DNA from: Marinobacter panjinensis | GTDB lineage: Bacteria > Pseudomonadota > Gammaproteobacteria > Pseudomonadales > Oleiphilaceae | Direction: 5' to 3' | Length of the DNA: 64,000 nucleotides | NCBI RefSeq assembly: GCF_005298175.1 | Contig: NZ_SZYH01000001.1 | Coordinates: 2,480,001 to 2,544,000 of the forward strand | In this document: in pieces, positions 9,755-19,239 of the stretch | Position numbering within the stretch: position 1 is the first letter of the stretch | Layout of the letters: each line of letters starts with the position of its first letter | Program-made: the position numbers and the translations under genes | The notes under the pieces: generated by a model | What the model was told of the DNA's origin: nothing | Databases searched by the model: none | The model's input: only the letters and a program-made list of their open reading frames with translations

Positions 9755-9997
9755 TTAGGCCTTCTTGATGGCGCTGACCACCGCCAGTAACAAGACGGCG
9801 CCCACGGTGGCGGTGACCAGCTCACCCACAGCACCCTGAGCGGCGAGTCCCAGCAGCCGGAAAACAAATCCGCCGAGAACAGAGCCGACGATACCGATAC
9901 CGATATTCGCCAGCACGCCAAAGCCACGGCCCTTCATGATCAGGCCCGCCAGCCAGCCGGCCACACCACCAATAATCAGAAAAAGAATCAGATTCAT
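9755..9997 (-). CDS. GlsB/YeaQ/YmgE family stress membrane protein
   Basis: 80 residues and three hydrophobic helices with the glycine-rich pattern IIGGVAGWLAGLIMKGRGFG and NIGIGIVGSVLGGFVF, which is diagnostic for the transglycosylase-associated (GlsB/YeaQ) family. The start is the ATG at 9997: GGGGAG lies nine bases upstream, whereas the ATG three codons earlier abuts that site. The family is induced by envelope or general stress in enterics; its biochemical role is unknown. Confidence 0.88.
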   Translation of the reverse strand: MNLILFLIIGGVAGWLAGLIMKGRGFGVLANIGIGIVGSVLGGFVFRLLGLAAQGAVGELVTATVGAVLLLAVVSAIKKA

Positions 9998-10070
9998 TGC
10001 ATGCATCTCCCCGCAGCGGAATAGTCCCCGAAAGACTGCCCTGTTTTGCCAGCCGCTTCAAGCACTTCCG

Positions 10071-10778
10071 TTAACCCGGAGCAAGGGACGCAATAGCAGT
10101 TTCCATTTGCTGATGACATTGAGCCATCAACTGCGGAATATCCTCGACGGTGAGCCCCGCCGTTTCCACCGGCGGGAGAATCCGGATCGCAACCGGCTCC
10201 CGGCGACCGGACCAGCCCAGGGTGCGATCATAGTACTGGCTGGCACAGACCATGGTAATCGGCGCACCAGCAGCAACAGCCGCATGAAAGGCGCCTTTCT
10301 TGAAGCTCTGCAGGCCGCGGCCACGGCTGCGGGTACCCTCGGGAAACACCCAGAGGCTCTTGCGGTCACGACGGATGGCTTCGCTGGTGGCCTGCATTAC
10401 CGCAATGGCTTTATGGGACCGGCCACGGTTCAGAATGACATTGCCACCCAGCCAGAACACCTGACCAAAAAACGGAACCCAGATCAGTGAGGACTTGCCA
10501 ACCGTGACCGTACGGGGTGGCAACAGGTCGCCCATCACGAACAGGTCGTCGTTATGCTGGTGGTTGGCGATAACCACGACAGGCCGGTCCTGCAGCATAT
10601 AATCAGCGCCTTCGAGCGGGCGCTCCATGCCAAGAAGGAAGCGGCCAACCCGGGCGACGGCCCATCCCAGCAACCGGTTATTGTCCGGATTAAAGGGTCT
10701 GGCTATATACACCGCCAGCGCAAGCAAACAAATGACCGGCACCGTCAGCCAGGCCAGAAATTTTCTGATCAATCCCAT
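10071..10778 (-). CDS. plsC: 1-acyl-sn-glycerol-3-phosphate acyltransferase family protein
   Basis: 235 residues. It transfers an acyl chain to lysophosphatidate in phospholipid synthesis (PlsC superfamily). An N-terminal membrane helix (about 7-26) precedes the catalytic HX4D box, NHQHNDD with H73 and D78. The substrate-binding FPEGTRS is at 145-151, with a further GNVILNRG segment near 112. I chose the ATG at 10778 with CAGGG upstream; the longer frame to 10826 adds 16 unlikely residues. Many gammaproteobacteria carry several paralogues, so this may not be the main PlsC. Confidence 0.88.
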   Translation of the reverse strand: MGLIRKFLAWLTVPVICLLALAVYIARPFNPDNNRLLGWAVARVGRFLLGMERPLEGADYMLQDRPVVVIANHQHNDDLFVMGDLLPPRTVTVGKSSLIWVPFFGQVFWLGGNVILNRGRSHKAIAVMQATSEAIRRDRKSLWVFPEGTRSRGRGLQSFKKGAFHAAVAAGAPITMVCASQYYDRTLGWSGRREPVAIRILPPVETAGLTVEDIPQLMAQCHQQMETAIASLAPG

Positions 10779-10828
10779 CGAATACAAAACCCTGATGCAG
10801 TTTTTTGGCGCACAAGTGTACGCCAAAA

Positions 10829-11440
10829 TCAGGTTCCGGCAACAGCCTCCGCGGAAAGGACATTATTAGCCTCATCTGCGGTCATCAGGGACTCGGCCGT
10901 GGCCTCCACCACATAGCGTAGCGGACCATTGGTCTCCAGGCCATTGAAGGGGTAACAGGTCACCAGCAACAGCGAATCCCGTGGCAACTGTGCAGTATTG
11001 ATCTGCTCATGGCGGCTATCAACAACCCGGATGCGATCGACCCGGAAGGTGCGCCAGTCCCCATCCCGGCTCTGCAGCTGAATCCGACTACCGGTTTCCA
11101 GATGCTGCAGCCCGCGGAAATGGGTGTCCCTGTGACCGGCAATCACCACCGGTCCCGCCCGGTCATCATTACCCAGCACCTGCCCCGGCCCGAAGGCCAG
11201 GCTTTCGCCGTGAGCGCCGTCCAGCACGATCAGTGACTGGCCGGTTTCCGGCAACGCCAGGCGGGCCACCGGCCAGGTATCCGCCCAGGGCCAGGGGCGG
11301 GTTTCCTGCTGCCGGGCCTGGCTTTCGGCCCAGGCCAGTTCCAGCAGTTCCTGAGCGGCAAGGGCCTTGAAGGGAATCCACAACCCCACCGCAAGGACGG
11401 TTGCAAACGTTGTTGCCAGCAAAAGAATCAGACGGTTCAT
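10829..11440 (-). CDS. Class GN sortase
   Basis: 203-residue Gram-negative sortase. An N-terminal membrane anchor (about 5-28) leads to the sortase barrel with catalytic H103 (AGHRDTHF), C162 (LVTCYPF) and R175 (PLRYVV). It would cut the C-terminal sorting signal of its single partner protein, encoded immediately upstream; the two genes overlap by four bases (ATGA), which implies coupled translation. Pairing with the VIT/vWA target and with PdsR/PdsS is the hallmark of the proteobacterial dedicated sortase system. The acceptor molecule in a Gram-negative envelope is not established. Confidence 0.95.
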   Translation of the reverse strand: MNRLILLLATTFATVLAVGLWIPFKALAAQELLELAWAESQARQQETRPWPWADTWPVARLALPETGQSLIVLDGAHGESLAFGPGQVLGNDDRAGPVVIAGHRDTHFRGLQHLETGSRIQLQSRDGDWRTFRVDRIRVVDSRHEQINTAQLPRDSLLLVTCYPFNGLETNGPLRYVVEATAESLMTADEANNVLSAEAVAGT

Positions 11441-13590
11441 GCGAACACCCTCCGCTGCAGCAGGGTTATGGCGGCCGAGAACATCAGCCCCACCAGGCCG
11501 ATGGCAATCAGAAGCGGGGAGAGGGTGGCGGTCTGGGGATACCGCAACATGGTGCCCTGGCCTCCGGCAGGCAGCAGTGTGGGTACGCTGTCAGTGGCCA
11601 GGGTCTCCCCTGCCGGCCTGGACGGCGTTTTTTCCTGCGCAAGGAAGCTGGTGTATTTGGTCATCAGCTGGTGCTTTAGCGCCAGGTCGGTCACTTCCCC
11701 ACGAGCATCGTCATTGATCTGGCCTGTGAGCCCGCTGTCCATCAGGCCATTAATCTTCTGTGTCGCCCAGTGGCGGTGCAGGCCCTTACCCGGAGCAGCC
11801 TGATCCAGACGCAGCGACTGCTGCCACTGGCTGCCATCCGGCAGCCGGCCTGAGACTTCAAGCTCGCCTTCATCCGGAAGCCCACGCACCACCTGCACCA
11901 TCGGTTCGCCACGGAACAGGTCGCCAATGCGGCCCGGGAAGGCCTCGGTGGCAGATGTCTGACCGGGCCAGTTGACCGTGATGTCCGTCAACACCGGCGA
12001 TTCCATCTTGCCGAACAGTTCATCCAGCGGCCGTTCCACGTCAGAGAGATCGCTGATGGCGGTATAGGTGCCACGACCGTAGCGCGCCGCTTCCCGCATA
12101 AAATGCATGTTCGGGGCCGATCCTATGCCTACGGTAAACAAGCGACTGCGACCCAACTGGCTGCTGATTCTTCCGAACAGGGCAGCTTCATTACCGACGG
12201 ATCCGTCGGTAATGAACACAACCTGCCGAACCCTTGCGGGCGACTCCTCATCGCCGCTGTGCCTGTCGTCCAGGGCTGCATCCAGCGCAGAGGCCATTTC
12301 GGTGCCACCATTCGCGTTAAGATCCTGCACATAGCGACGGGCCCGGGCGATGTTGTTGGCACTGGCCGGCACCGATTCCATAAACAGGGCGTGGGTCTGG
12401 CTACTGAACTGGATGACGTTGAAACGGTCTTCCGGGCCAACAGTCTCCAGCCCACGCAACAAGGCCTGACGGGCCTGGCGGATGGATTCGCCGGCCATGG
12501 AACCGGAAGTGTCGATGACGAACACCAGCTCCCGTGGCAGTTGTTGGTCACGGTTCAGCCCCGGCACCATCAGCGCCAACAGATAATCCTCACCCTGCCA
12601 CTGTTCATGGAAGACAGCCGCGGCGGGTTCCATGCCACGGGCCGGGGCCCATCGCACCACCAGATCACGGTCCATCAGCACGGCATCGGATTCCGGGGCC
12701 ACCTCAACGGCATTGCCATTCCAGGTACTCGTAATACGGTGGCTCGGGCTGGATACCCGGCTGACCGGCAGGCCTGCGTTGATATTCAGAGTAATGGATG
12801 CCCGGTGGCTGTCAGGCCCCACATCCTCCGGCAGCACCGTGAACGGGCTGATCTGGTCTGCATCCGCAACTTCGGTGGTGGGCATCGCCCAGCCTCCGGT
12901 CCACTGAGCCGGTCGATTGTCCGCCGCCTGACCGGGCATATAACGGGGTGTCAGGGTGGTGGGCAGGCGCAGCTCGAACTCACCGGACTGGTAGCGCACT
13001 GCCTGCTGGTAGCTGAGCTCAACGACGATAGTTTCACCGGGCGGAATATTCGCCATGCGGGTGGTAAACAGATTGGGCCGTTGCTGATCCACTCGGGCCA
13101 CCTTGCGGCCTTCCTTCTTCGCCTTGGTGTACTGGCGCTTTGTTTCTTCCTTCTCATGGACTTCGCCCACAATCACCCGCTCACCGGCGGTCAGGGTCAT
13201 GCCATAAACACTGGCGTTCTCCGGCAGCGGAAACACAAACACGCCTTCGCGCCACTGCTGGCTGGTGTTGCGAAAACTCTGGCGCAGCCGGGTATCGGCA
13301 ATCAGGCCGCTGACAGTGACCCTGTAATCGGTATCAAGCAGCGTCGCAGACGCCTGGTGCTGCCCGGCATTATCGATAAAATGGAACCCTCCGGTGCCCT
13401 CAGGGCCTGTTTCGGAAGCCTCGGCGTACAACGGTTGCACAAACAGGAACAGCAACACTGCCAGCCAAAGGGAAATCCCTTCCAGCCATCGCCGTAGGCG
13501 CGGGGATACCCTGCTTGCTGTAAACCCCGGGTTCCGACGCCCGGACTTCATGATTACTGGTGAAGATGGCAGTACATGGGTGAGCAGCAT
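11437..13590 (-). CDS. Marine proteobacterial sortase target protein (VIT + vWA)
   Basis: 717 residues. A long N-terminal region ends in a hydrophobic export helix (LWLAVLLFLFVQPLYA). A VIT domain follows (about 60-190), then a von Willebrand A domain whose MIDAS motif DTSGSMAG lies near residue 360. The C-terminus is a sorting signal: YPQTA at about 684-688, a hydrophobic helix and the positively charged end LLQRRVFA. The canonical first Leu of LPXT[GA] is Tyr here. The start is the ATG at 13590, nine bases after AGGA; the frame is open 16 codons further. It is the presumed only substrate of the adjacent sortase. VIT/vWA proteins bind other proteins in a metal-dependent way; the ligand is unknown. 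Confidence 0.93.
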   Translation of the reverse strand: MLLTHVLPSSPVIMKSGRRNPGFTASRVSPRLRRWLEGISLWLAVLLFLFVQPLYAEASETGPEGTGGFHFIDNAGQHQASATLLDTDYRVTVSGLIADTRLRQSFRNTSQQWREGVFVFPLPENASVYGMTLTAGERVIVGEVHEKEETKRQYTKAKKEGRKVARVDQQRPNLFTTRMANIPPGETIVVELSYQQAVRYQSGEFELRLPTTLTPRYMPGQAADNRPAQWTGGWAMPTTEVADADQISPFTVLPEDVGPDSHRASITLNINAGLPVSRVSSPSHRITSTWNGNAVEVAPESDAVLMDRDLVVRWAPARGMEPAAAVFHEQWQGEDYLLALMVPGLNRDQQLPRELVFVIDTSGSMAGESIRQARQALLRGLETVGPEDRFNVIQFSSQTHALFMESVPASANNIARARRYVQDLNANGGTEMASALDAALDDRHSGDEESPARVRQVVFITDGSVGNEAALFGRISSQLGRSRLFTVGIGSAPNMHFMREAARYGRGTYTAISDLSDVERPLDELFGKMESPVLTDITVNWPGQTSATEAFPGRIGDLFRGEPMVQVVRGLPDEGELEVSGRLPDGSQWQQSLRLDQAAPGKGLHRHWATQKINGLMDSGLTGQINDDARGEVTDLALKHQLMTKYTSFLAQEKTPSRPAGETLATDSVPTLLPAGGQGTMLRYPQTATLSPLLIAIGLVGLMFSAAITLLQRRVFA

Positions 13591-13665
13591 TGTTCCGCTT
13601 CCTTGTCTCAAATAGGGTAAACACACGCCTGTTGGCAACTGGTGTCTATTTGAGCCCCTGGAAAC

Positions 13666-13696
13666 GGCGATCCGGTGTCACAATCTGGCGATCCGG
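13666..13696. promoter_or_regulatory. Direct repeat GGCGATCCGG x2, candidate PdsR operator
   Basis: Two identical 10-base copies start at 13666 and 13687, exactly 21 bases apart, in the 211-base divergent promoter region between the sortase target and pdsR. OmpR-family regulators bind tandem direct repeats on one face of the helix, so a 21-base period fits a PdsR binding site. This is inference from spacing and position. Confidence 0.5.
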
Positions 13697-13801
13697 CATT
13701 GAAAAAATGATGAATTATGGCAAACCGGCCGCTTTACCTTGTTCTGGCCTCACGCCGTGGTTAAATAGGGCCCCGTATTAACAGGAAGATGGCTGCAGGT
13801 T

Positions 13802-14503
13802 ATGAAGCGACACATCGTGCTGATCGAAGATGAGCCCGCTATCCGGGAAAACTACCGTGATGCTTTCGAGCGCCGGGGTTACCGGGTGTCCGCCTATGGT
13901 GACCGCACCAGCGCCTTCCAGGTACTTCGCACCGCCCTACCGGACCTGGCCATCATCGATGTCGGCCTGGGCGACGAGCCCGAGGGCGGTTTTACCCTAT
14001 GCCAGGATCTGCGAAGCCTGTCGAAAACCCTGCCGATCATTTTCCTCACCGCCCGGGACAGCGACATCGATTCAGTACACGGCTTGCGGTTAGGCGCAGA
14101 CGACTACGTCACCAAGGACATGAGCATGGACCACCTGCTGGCCCGCGTCACCGCCCTGCTGCGGCGGGCAGACGCCTGGGCCGAGGCCCTGAAGCAGCCG
14201 GACGAAGTGGTGCACCGGGGCCGGCTGGCACTGAATGTGGACCGAATGACGGCGGAATGGAACGCCCAGCCCATCGACCTGACGGTGACCGAGTTCTGGA
14301 TGCTGCATTCGCTGGTTCAGCACCCGGGCCATGTGCGCAGCCGTGACCAGTTGATGGAAGCCGCCAGTACGGTGCTCGACGACAACACGGTGACCTCTCA
14401 CATCAAGCGGATACGCCGCAAGTTCCTGCAGATTGATGAGGCTTTCGACGGCATTCATACTGCCTATGGCATGGGGTACCGCTGGAATGCCCATGAGGCC
14501 TGA
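13802..14503 (+). CDS. pdsR: Dedicated sortase system response regulator PdsR
   Basis: 233-residue OmpR-type regulator. Receiver domain 1-120 has the acidic pair E9/D10, phospho-acceptor D53 (IIDVGLG) and K107-region signature VTKDMS. The winged-helix effector covers about 135-230 (HIKRIRRKF, then YGMGYRW). The unusual GDEPEGGF insertion after the phosphosite is seen in this subfamily. It is followed three bases later by the kinase gene and is divergent from the sortase/target operon, which it most likely controls. An alternative would be an ordinary envelope-stress regulator, but the neighbourhood makes PdsR the better call. Confidence 0.92.
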   Translation: MKRHIVLIEDEPAIRENYRDAFERRGYRVSAYGDRTSAFQVLRTALPDLAIIDVGLGDEPEGGFTLCQDLRSLSKTLPIIFLTARDSDIDSVHGLRLGADDYVTKDMSMDHLLARVTALLRRADAWAEALKQPDEVVHRGRLALNVDRMTAEWNAQPIDLTVTEFWMLHSLVQHPGHVRSRDQLMEAASTVLDDNTVTSHIKRIRRKFLQIDEAFDGIHTAYGMGYRWNAHEA

Positions 14504-14506
14504 GCT

Positions 14507-16495
14507 TTGACCCTCAAGCGCCAACTTTTCATTGCCAGCCTGCTGATGTTGCTGATCCCCTGGGCCGGCCTGCAGTTCGTACTGGAACTGGATCAGGCAC
14601 TGCGGGACCAGGCCGCCAGGCAGCTTCAGGGCCAGGCTGAGCGCGTTGCCGGCTTTGCGGCGGAGCAACTGGAGGAGAGCCCGGCCATTGAAGCCGGGGC
14701 GCCGGTAATATATGCCGATCTCCTCGCCCGCGCACCCAACCTGGACGGTTACGGCGATGACTGGCCGGGCTACGATGAGGATGAATCCCGCCAGCAATGG
14801 CAGAGCACCCGGCAAGTCAGTGACAGCAATAACGCGGAAGTATCCTGGCAGGCGGCCGTCAATCGCAATCACCTTTATCTTCTTATCCGGATCAGCGGCC
14901 GGACAGCGGCATTTTTCAATCCCGGCAATCCGGACCAGCCCCATGACCGGATCCAGCTTCATTTCATTGACGGCAACCAGACCAGTCAGCGTCTTATTCG
15001 CACCCAGGCACCCGGCGCCATCAACGCCACTGATCCCGATCGCGAAGGCTCGACAGACTACCGCATCAGCGGATACTGGCAGGCCGTCAGCAACGGTTAC
15101 CAGGCTGAATTGAGAATCCCGCTGCCCGCGCCAGAGGACCGTTTTGGCTTTCAGGTGACATGGCCGGGAGAACAGGACGTTGCAGGCCCCGCCTCAGCAA
15201 AGCTCGTTACCCGGCTGCCACAACTGGAAAACCGACTGGGGGCCATGATCGCTCCGGGCCAGGATGCCTGGGTTCTGGAGCCCGATGGCTGGGTGATTGC
15301 ACGCCAGACCAGGAAATCGGAAGCCGACGAGCCGGAATTTGACAGCCTGAGCCCGCTGCAGATTCTCGAGCGCATCAGCCTGAACGGCCTGCGCGCGCTG
15401 GTGCGTTTCTACCAGCCCGAACCGGTACCACTGGACGACCAGACCCATCGCCTGGAGGCCGGGGGCTTGCCCGCCCGAGGCCTGGTGCATCATCGCGACG
15501 GCGACACCCACATGCTGGTGAAGCAGCCCCTTCCCGATGGCCGCGTGCTGGTGCTTGAAGAATCCCTGGACCAGTTGCTGGCTCTGTCTGGCAGTACCCT
15601 CGGCTCGGTCATTGCCCGTAGCGTGCTACTGATCATCGGGCTGATGCTGGTGTTACTGGGCTACGCCACTTGGCTATCCTGGCGCATCACCCGCCTGCAA
15701 CGGGCCGTGAGTGCCAGCATTGATGACGATGGCCGTATTCTGGGTGCCCTGCCTCCTGCCAGGGCAAAGGACGAACTGGGTGACCTGTCACGACAGTTCA
15801 GCCATATGGTGGATCGCCTTCAGGGCTACACGGACTACCTGGAAAGCTTTTCCCGGCGGCTGTCCCATGAACTGAAAACGCCAGTGGCGGTGGTGCGCTC
15901 CTCCCTGGAGAACCTGAGCCACATCACAGACTCGGCCGACCAGGCCAGCTACATTGACCGTGCCCGCTCAGCTACCGACCGCCTGAGCCAGATACTGCAT
16001 GGCATGAGCGAGGCTGCGCGACTGGAGCAAAGCCTCGATCACGCGGAGAAGGAAAGCTTTGACCTTGCCGACGTAGCCGCCCAGACCACCCTCGCCTACC
16101 AGGAACTGGACGCCGACCACCGCATCTACTATTCCGGCCCCGCCAGCGGGTATTCATGCCATGGCTCACCGGAATTGCTGGTGCAGCTTCTGGACAAGCT
16201 GGTAGACAATGCCCGGGATTTCACGCCGGCACAGGGCCGGATTGAAGTACGTCTTCGTCGCAGCCAGGGGCAACTGGAACTGAGCGTGTTCAATGAAGGC
16301 TCATCATTACCGGAGAACCTCACCAGTGATATTTTCAGCCCCTTTGTTTCTGTGAGAACCGGTAAACAGGAAGGTCACCTGGGCCAGGGCCTGCTGATCG
16401 TGCGTTTGATCGCCGAACATCACAATGGCCAGGTACAGGCTATCAACGAAGAGGGTGGCGTGCGTTTTACAGTAGTATTGCCATCGGCCCCTTGA
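14507..16495 (+). CDS. pdsS: Dedicated sortase system sensor histidine kinase PdsS
   Basis: 662 residues. One N-terminal membrane helix (8-25) is followed by a very large periplasmic region of about 350 residues (a sugar-binding-like beta domain around 95-235). A second helix near 370-390, a HAMP-like linker, the phospho-acceptor H454 (LSHELKTPVAVV) and an HATPase_c domain (DNARDF, GQGLLIVR) follow. The start is TTG at 14507: GAGG lies eight bases upstream and no ATG fits the frame nearby. It directly follows pdsR, so the pair forms one operon. The large extracytoplasmic domain suggests it monitors the surface protein or its processing. Confidence 0.92.
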   Translation: MTLKRQLFIASLLMLLIPWAGLQFVLELDQALRDQAARQLQGQAERVAGFAAEQLEESPAIEAGAPVIYADLLARAPNLDGYGDDWPGYDEDESRQQWQSTRQVSDSNNAEVSWQAAVNRNHLYLLIRISGRTAAFFNPGNPDQPHDRIQLHFIDGNQTSQRLIRTQAPGAINATDPDREGSTDYRISGYWQAVSNGYQAELRIPLPAPEDRFGFQVTWPGEQDVAGPASAKLVTRLPQLENRLGAMIAPGQDAWVLEPDGWVIARQTRKSEADEPEFDSLSPLQILERISLNGLRALVRFYQPEPVPLDDQTHRLEAGGLPARGLVHHRDGDTHMLVKQPLPDGRVLVLEESLDQLLALSGSTLGSVIARSVLLIIGLMLVLLGYATWLSWRITRLQRAVSASIDDDGRILGALPPARAKDELGDLSRQFSHMVDRLQGYTDYLESFSRRLSHELKTPVAVVRSSLENLSHITDSADQASYIDRARSATDRLSQILHGMSEAARLEQSLDHAEKESFDLADVAAQTTLAYQELDADHRIYYSGPASGYSCHGSPELLVQLLDKLVDNARDFTPAQGRIEVRLRRSQGQLELSVFNEGSSLPENLTSDIFSPFVSVRTGKQEGHLGQGLLIVRLIAEHHNGQVQAINEEGGVRFTVVLPSAP

Positions 16496-16602
16496 GCTCC
16501 GACGAGAGTCGTAAGCCACAAGTCGCCTTTCAGGATACCCCACAACCCTTTACCCTGACAGTACAGCAATCGTCGGCCCTATCGCCGTCAGAGGAATGAG
16601 CC

Positions 16603-17913
16603 TTGAACCTCCCGCTTGACCAGCTTGATCTGCATCCCCTGAGAGCAGAGCTCTACAACGAACTTCACTCCCGGCCGTTCCACGTTCTGCCCTGCCCGGC
16701 GCAGGTCACCCATATTGCCCTGCTTACCACGCCAGCACAGCGGGCAGCCCAGTTCCGCCACTGGCAGGACCTCCATATCATGCTGGGGGTACCCGAGCCG
16801 GTTGAAGATGTGAGCTGCTACGAGGCTACCTTTGGCTCCCTGCGTATCCGGCGTGAAATGCATATGGAGTTCGCGTCCTACACCTTTATCAACCTGGGTG
16901 CCGGTAACGATCACCAGCCCTTCCATGACACCGGTATCTCACCATTGCCCAAAGGCTGGCTTGAAAAACTCACCGGCACCGTGGTGGCGGCCTTCCATAT
17001 CGACTTGCAGCAAGCGGGCGAAGGCACGGAAACCGATCTGGCGCAAATCCGCCACTGGTTCGAAGGCGAGCGGCTGGTGGGCAGCAGCCCCTGGGAGGGC
17101 AAGGCCCGGGTATGGGGAACCTTCAGACTCCACAGCGATGGCTTCGGCCGCTTCATGGTGCTCAACCGTGACATGTCAGACAGCCAGCTAGGCCGCCTGA
17201 CCCAGCGCCTGATGGAAATTGAGACCTATCGCCTGATGTCCTTGCTGGCATTGCCGCTGGCCCGGGAAACCACACCCTCGCTGAACGATATGGACCAGCA
17301 ACTGGCGGTTATTACCCAGTCCCTGGCTGATAACCGGGACATTGATGAGCGTGAGGTACTGGCGGACCTGACCAATATCGCAGCGCGGATCGAGGCCTTC
17401 CGCGCCCACTCCACCTTTCGTTTTTCCGCCACCCGCGCCTATCACCAACTGGTGCTGACACGACTGGATGAATTGCGGGAAGACGAACTGTCCGGGCACC
17501 TCACCATCACCGAGTTCATGACCCGCCGGCTGACGCCCGCCGTGGAAACCTGCGAATCGGTCAGGGACCGACTGGAAGACCTGTCCCGCCGGGTGGACCG
17601 GGCATCGGATATGGTACGTACACGGGTTGAACTCGCTATCCAGAGCCAGAACCAGCAGCTGTTAAGTTCCATGGACCGGCGCTCCAAAATCCAGCTGATG
17701 ATGCAGCATACCGTGGAGGGGCTGTCCGTGGTGGCCATCAGCTATTATCTCATCGGGCTACTGAAACTGGCACTGGACTCCGCCCACGATGCGGGTCTGG
17801 ATTTCAATAAATCGCTGGTGCTTGGCATTGCCATACCGGTAGTGATGGCCCTGGTGTTCTTTGGCATCCGGCTGTTGCATCACCGCTTTATAAAGCTGGC
17901 GCGACGGCAGTAG
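16603..17913 (+). CDS. DUF3422 family membrane protein
   Basis: 436 residues, TTG start preceded by GAGG at eight bases. The N-terminus has the family signature HPLRAELYNELHSRPF. The middle is mixed alpha/beta with a long helical region (about 205-365), and two hydrophobic helices close the chain (about 378-400 and 408-425). Function is unknown; the family is widespread in proteobacteria and the two-helix tail implies inner-membrane anchoring with most of the protein in the cytoplasm. It stands 107 bases after pdsS and may be read through from that operon. Confidence 0.88.
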   Translation: MNLPLDQLDLHPLRAELYNELHSRPFHVLPCPAQVTHIALLTTPAQRAAQFRHWQDLHIMLGVPEPVEDVSCYEATFGSLRIRREMHMEFASYTFINLGAGNDHQPFHDTGISPLPKGWLEKLTGTVVAAFHIDLQQAGEGTETDLAQIRHWFEGERLVGSSPWEGKARVWGTFRLHSDGFGRFMVLNRDMSDSQLGRLTQRLMEIETYRLMSLLALPLARETTPSLNDMDQQLAVITQSLADNRDIDEREVLADLTNIAARIEAFRAHSTFRFSATRAYHQLVLTRLDELREDELSGHLTITEFMTRRLTPAVETCESVRDRLEDLSRRVDRASDMVRTRVELAIQSQNQQLLSSMDRRSKIQLMMQHTVEGLSVVAISYYLIGLLKLALDSAHDAGLDFNKSLVLGIAIPVVMALVFFGIRLLHHRFIKLARRQ

Positions 17914-17919
17914 CAGCCC

Positions 17920-18708
17920 CTAACGCCCGAAGGCGTCAATGTCCCCTGCAAACTGCCGGTAGAACTGCTGCGCGGTGCGGCCATTGCGGGCACCCCGGCT
18001 GGTGGCGAAGCGGATGGCTTCCCGGTGCAAGGTCTCTCGATCATCAACCCGGGGGAACAGCGCATCAATCGCCTGCAGGTACACGTCCTGGGGGAACCCA
18101 TAGAACGACAGTTGCAGGCCAAACCGGTCTGCCAGAGACACCTGCTCCTCAATGGCCTCAGCCGGGTGCAGTTCGCCGCCACGCATCTCACTCTTGACGT
18201 TATCGTCCATGAATTCCGGCATCAGGTGGCGGCGGTTGGAAGTGGCATACACCCGCACGTTCTCCGGCGGTAATTCCAGCGAGCCTTCCAGCACACTTTT
18301 CAGGGCCTTGTAGCCGGACTCACCAACCTCGAAGGACAGATCGTCGCAGAAAATCACGAATCGCCACGACAATTCGGCAATGTCGTCGACAATTTCCGGC
18401 AGGTTCACCAGGTCGTCCTTGTCCACCTCGATCATGCGTAGCCCCTGGCCCTGGTAGCGATTGAGCAGCGCCTTGATCAGCGATGACTTGCCGGTACCCC
18501 TGGCGCCCCAGAGCAACGCGTTGTTGGAGGGAACGCCTGCGAGGAAGCGTTCGGTATTACGGGCCAGTGCCTCCTGTTGTCGGCCGATGCCGGTCAGCTC
18601 GTTCCAGCCCACCGGATCCAGCCGCCGGATGGCCCGCAACCCCTGGCGATGACGGCGCCAAACGGCGGCGGGCGTCTCTGCCCAGTCGATGGATTGGTCT
18701 GTCGCCAT
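17920..18708 (-). CDS. DUF815 family P-loop ATPase
   Basis: 262 residues from the ATG at 18708 (AGGA ten bases upstream; the frame is open 24 codons further). AAA-like fold with Walker A GARGTGKSSLI, Walker B FVIFCDDLSF, and a sensor region VYATSNRRHLMPEFM. DUF815 members are uncharacterised ATPases often placed beside nucleotide or envelope genes. It is convergent with the DUF3422 gene, six bases apart, and divergent from methylglyoxal synthase. Confidence 0.88.
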   Translation of the reverse strand: MATDQSIDWAETPAAVWRRHRQGLRAIRRLDPVGWNELTGIGRQQEALARNTERFLAGVPSNNALLWGARGTGKSSLIKALLNRYQGQGLRMIEVDKDDLVNLPEIVDDIAELSWRFVIFCDDLSFEVGESGYKALKSVLEGSLELPPENVRVYATSNRRHLMPEFMDDNVKSEMRGGELHPAEAIEEQVSLADRFGLQLSFYGFPQDVYLQAIDALFPRVDDRETLHREAIRFATSRGARNGRTAQQFYRQFAGDIDAFGR

Positions 18709-18798
18709 AACACTTATTTCCTGTTCCGCGTCTATCGTGAATATGAAACACTGGCGTCCGATACCGGACACTACCCCCAAAAGGAGACTTTACCGCAA

Positions 18799-19239
18799 AT
18801 GGCCGTTAAATCCGTCGCCCTCGTCGCCCACGACAACAAGAAGAGAGAACTGGTGGACTGGGTATCCGAAAACCGCACTCGCTTTGCCTCCCTTCGCCTT
18901 TATGCTTCCGGCACCACCGGCCGGCTGCTGAAAGAGGACCTGGGGAGGGACGATATTGTGTGCCTGCTCAGCGGCCCGCTGGGAGGCGACCAGCAAATAG
19001 GCGCCAAGATCGCGGAAGGGGAGATCGACCTGCTGGTGTTCTTCTGGGACCCGCTGGAACCCCAGCCCCATGACCCGGATATCAAGGCCCTGCTGCGCAT
19101 CGCAGCGCTGTGGAATATTCCCGTGGCCTGCAATCGTGCCACCGCCGAGTTCATATTGACGTCCGCCTATATGACCGATGACCAGCATCAGCCGAAAAAG
19201 CCGGATTTTTCAAGCTACACCGGTCGCCCGGTTAACTGA
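18799..19239 (+). CDS. mgsA: Methylglyoxal synthase
   Basis: 146 residues. It converts dihydroxyacetone phosphate to methylglyoxal and phosphate, a bypass that relieves phosphosugar build-up. Signature blocks are SGTTGRL (phosphate site), SGPLGGDQQIG with the catalytic base D64, and FFWDPLEPQPHDPDIKALLR with the conserved D84 and H91. Length matches the hexameric bacterial enzyme (about 150). The ATG at 18799 has AAGGAG 12 bases upstream. A longer open frame starts at 18577 but overlaps the divergent ATPase gene. Its stop overlaps the end of the convergent spermidine-synthase-like gene by eight bases. Confidence 0.96.
   Translation: MAVKSVALVAHDNKKRELVDWVSENRTRFASLRLYASGTTGRLLKEDLGRDDIVCLLSGPLGGDQQIGAKIAEGEIDLLVFFWDPLEPQPHDPDIKALLRIAALWNIPVACNRATAEFILTSAYMTDDQHQPKKPDFSSYTGRPVN

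Noticed and set aside
12103..13497. 464-codon plus-strand open frame opposite the sortase target gene
   Set aside because: Antisense to a convincingly identified gene; no recognisable motif or ribosome site.
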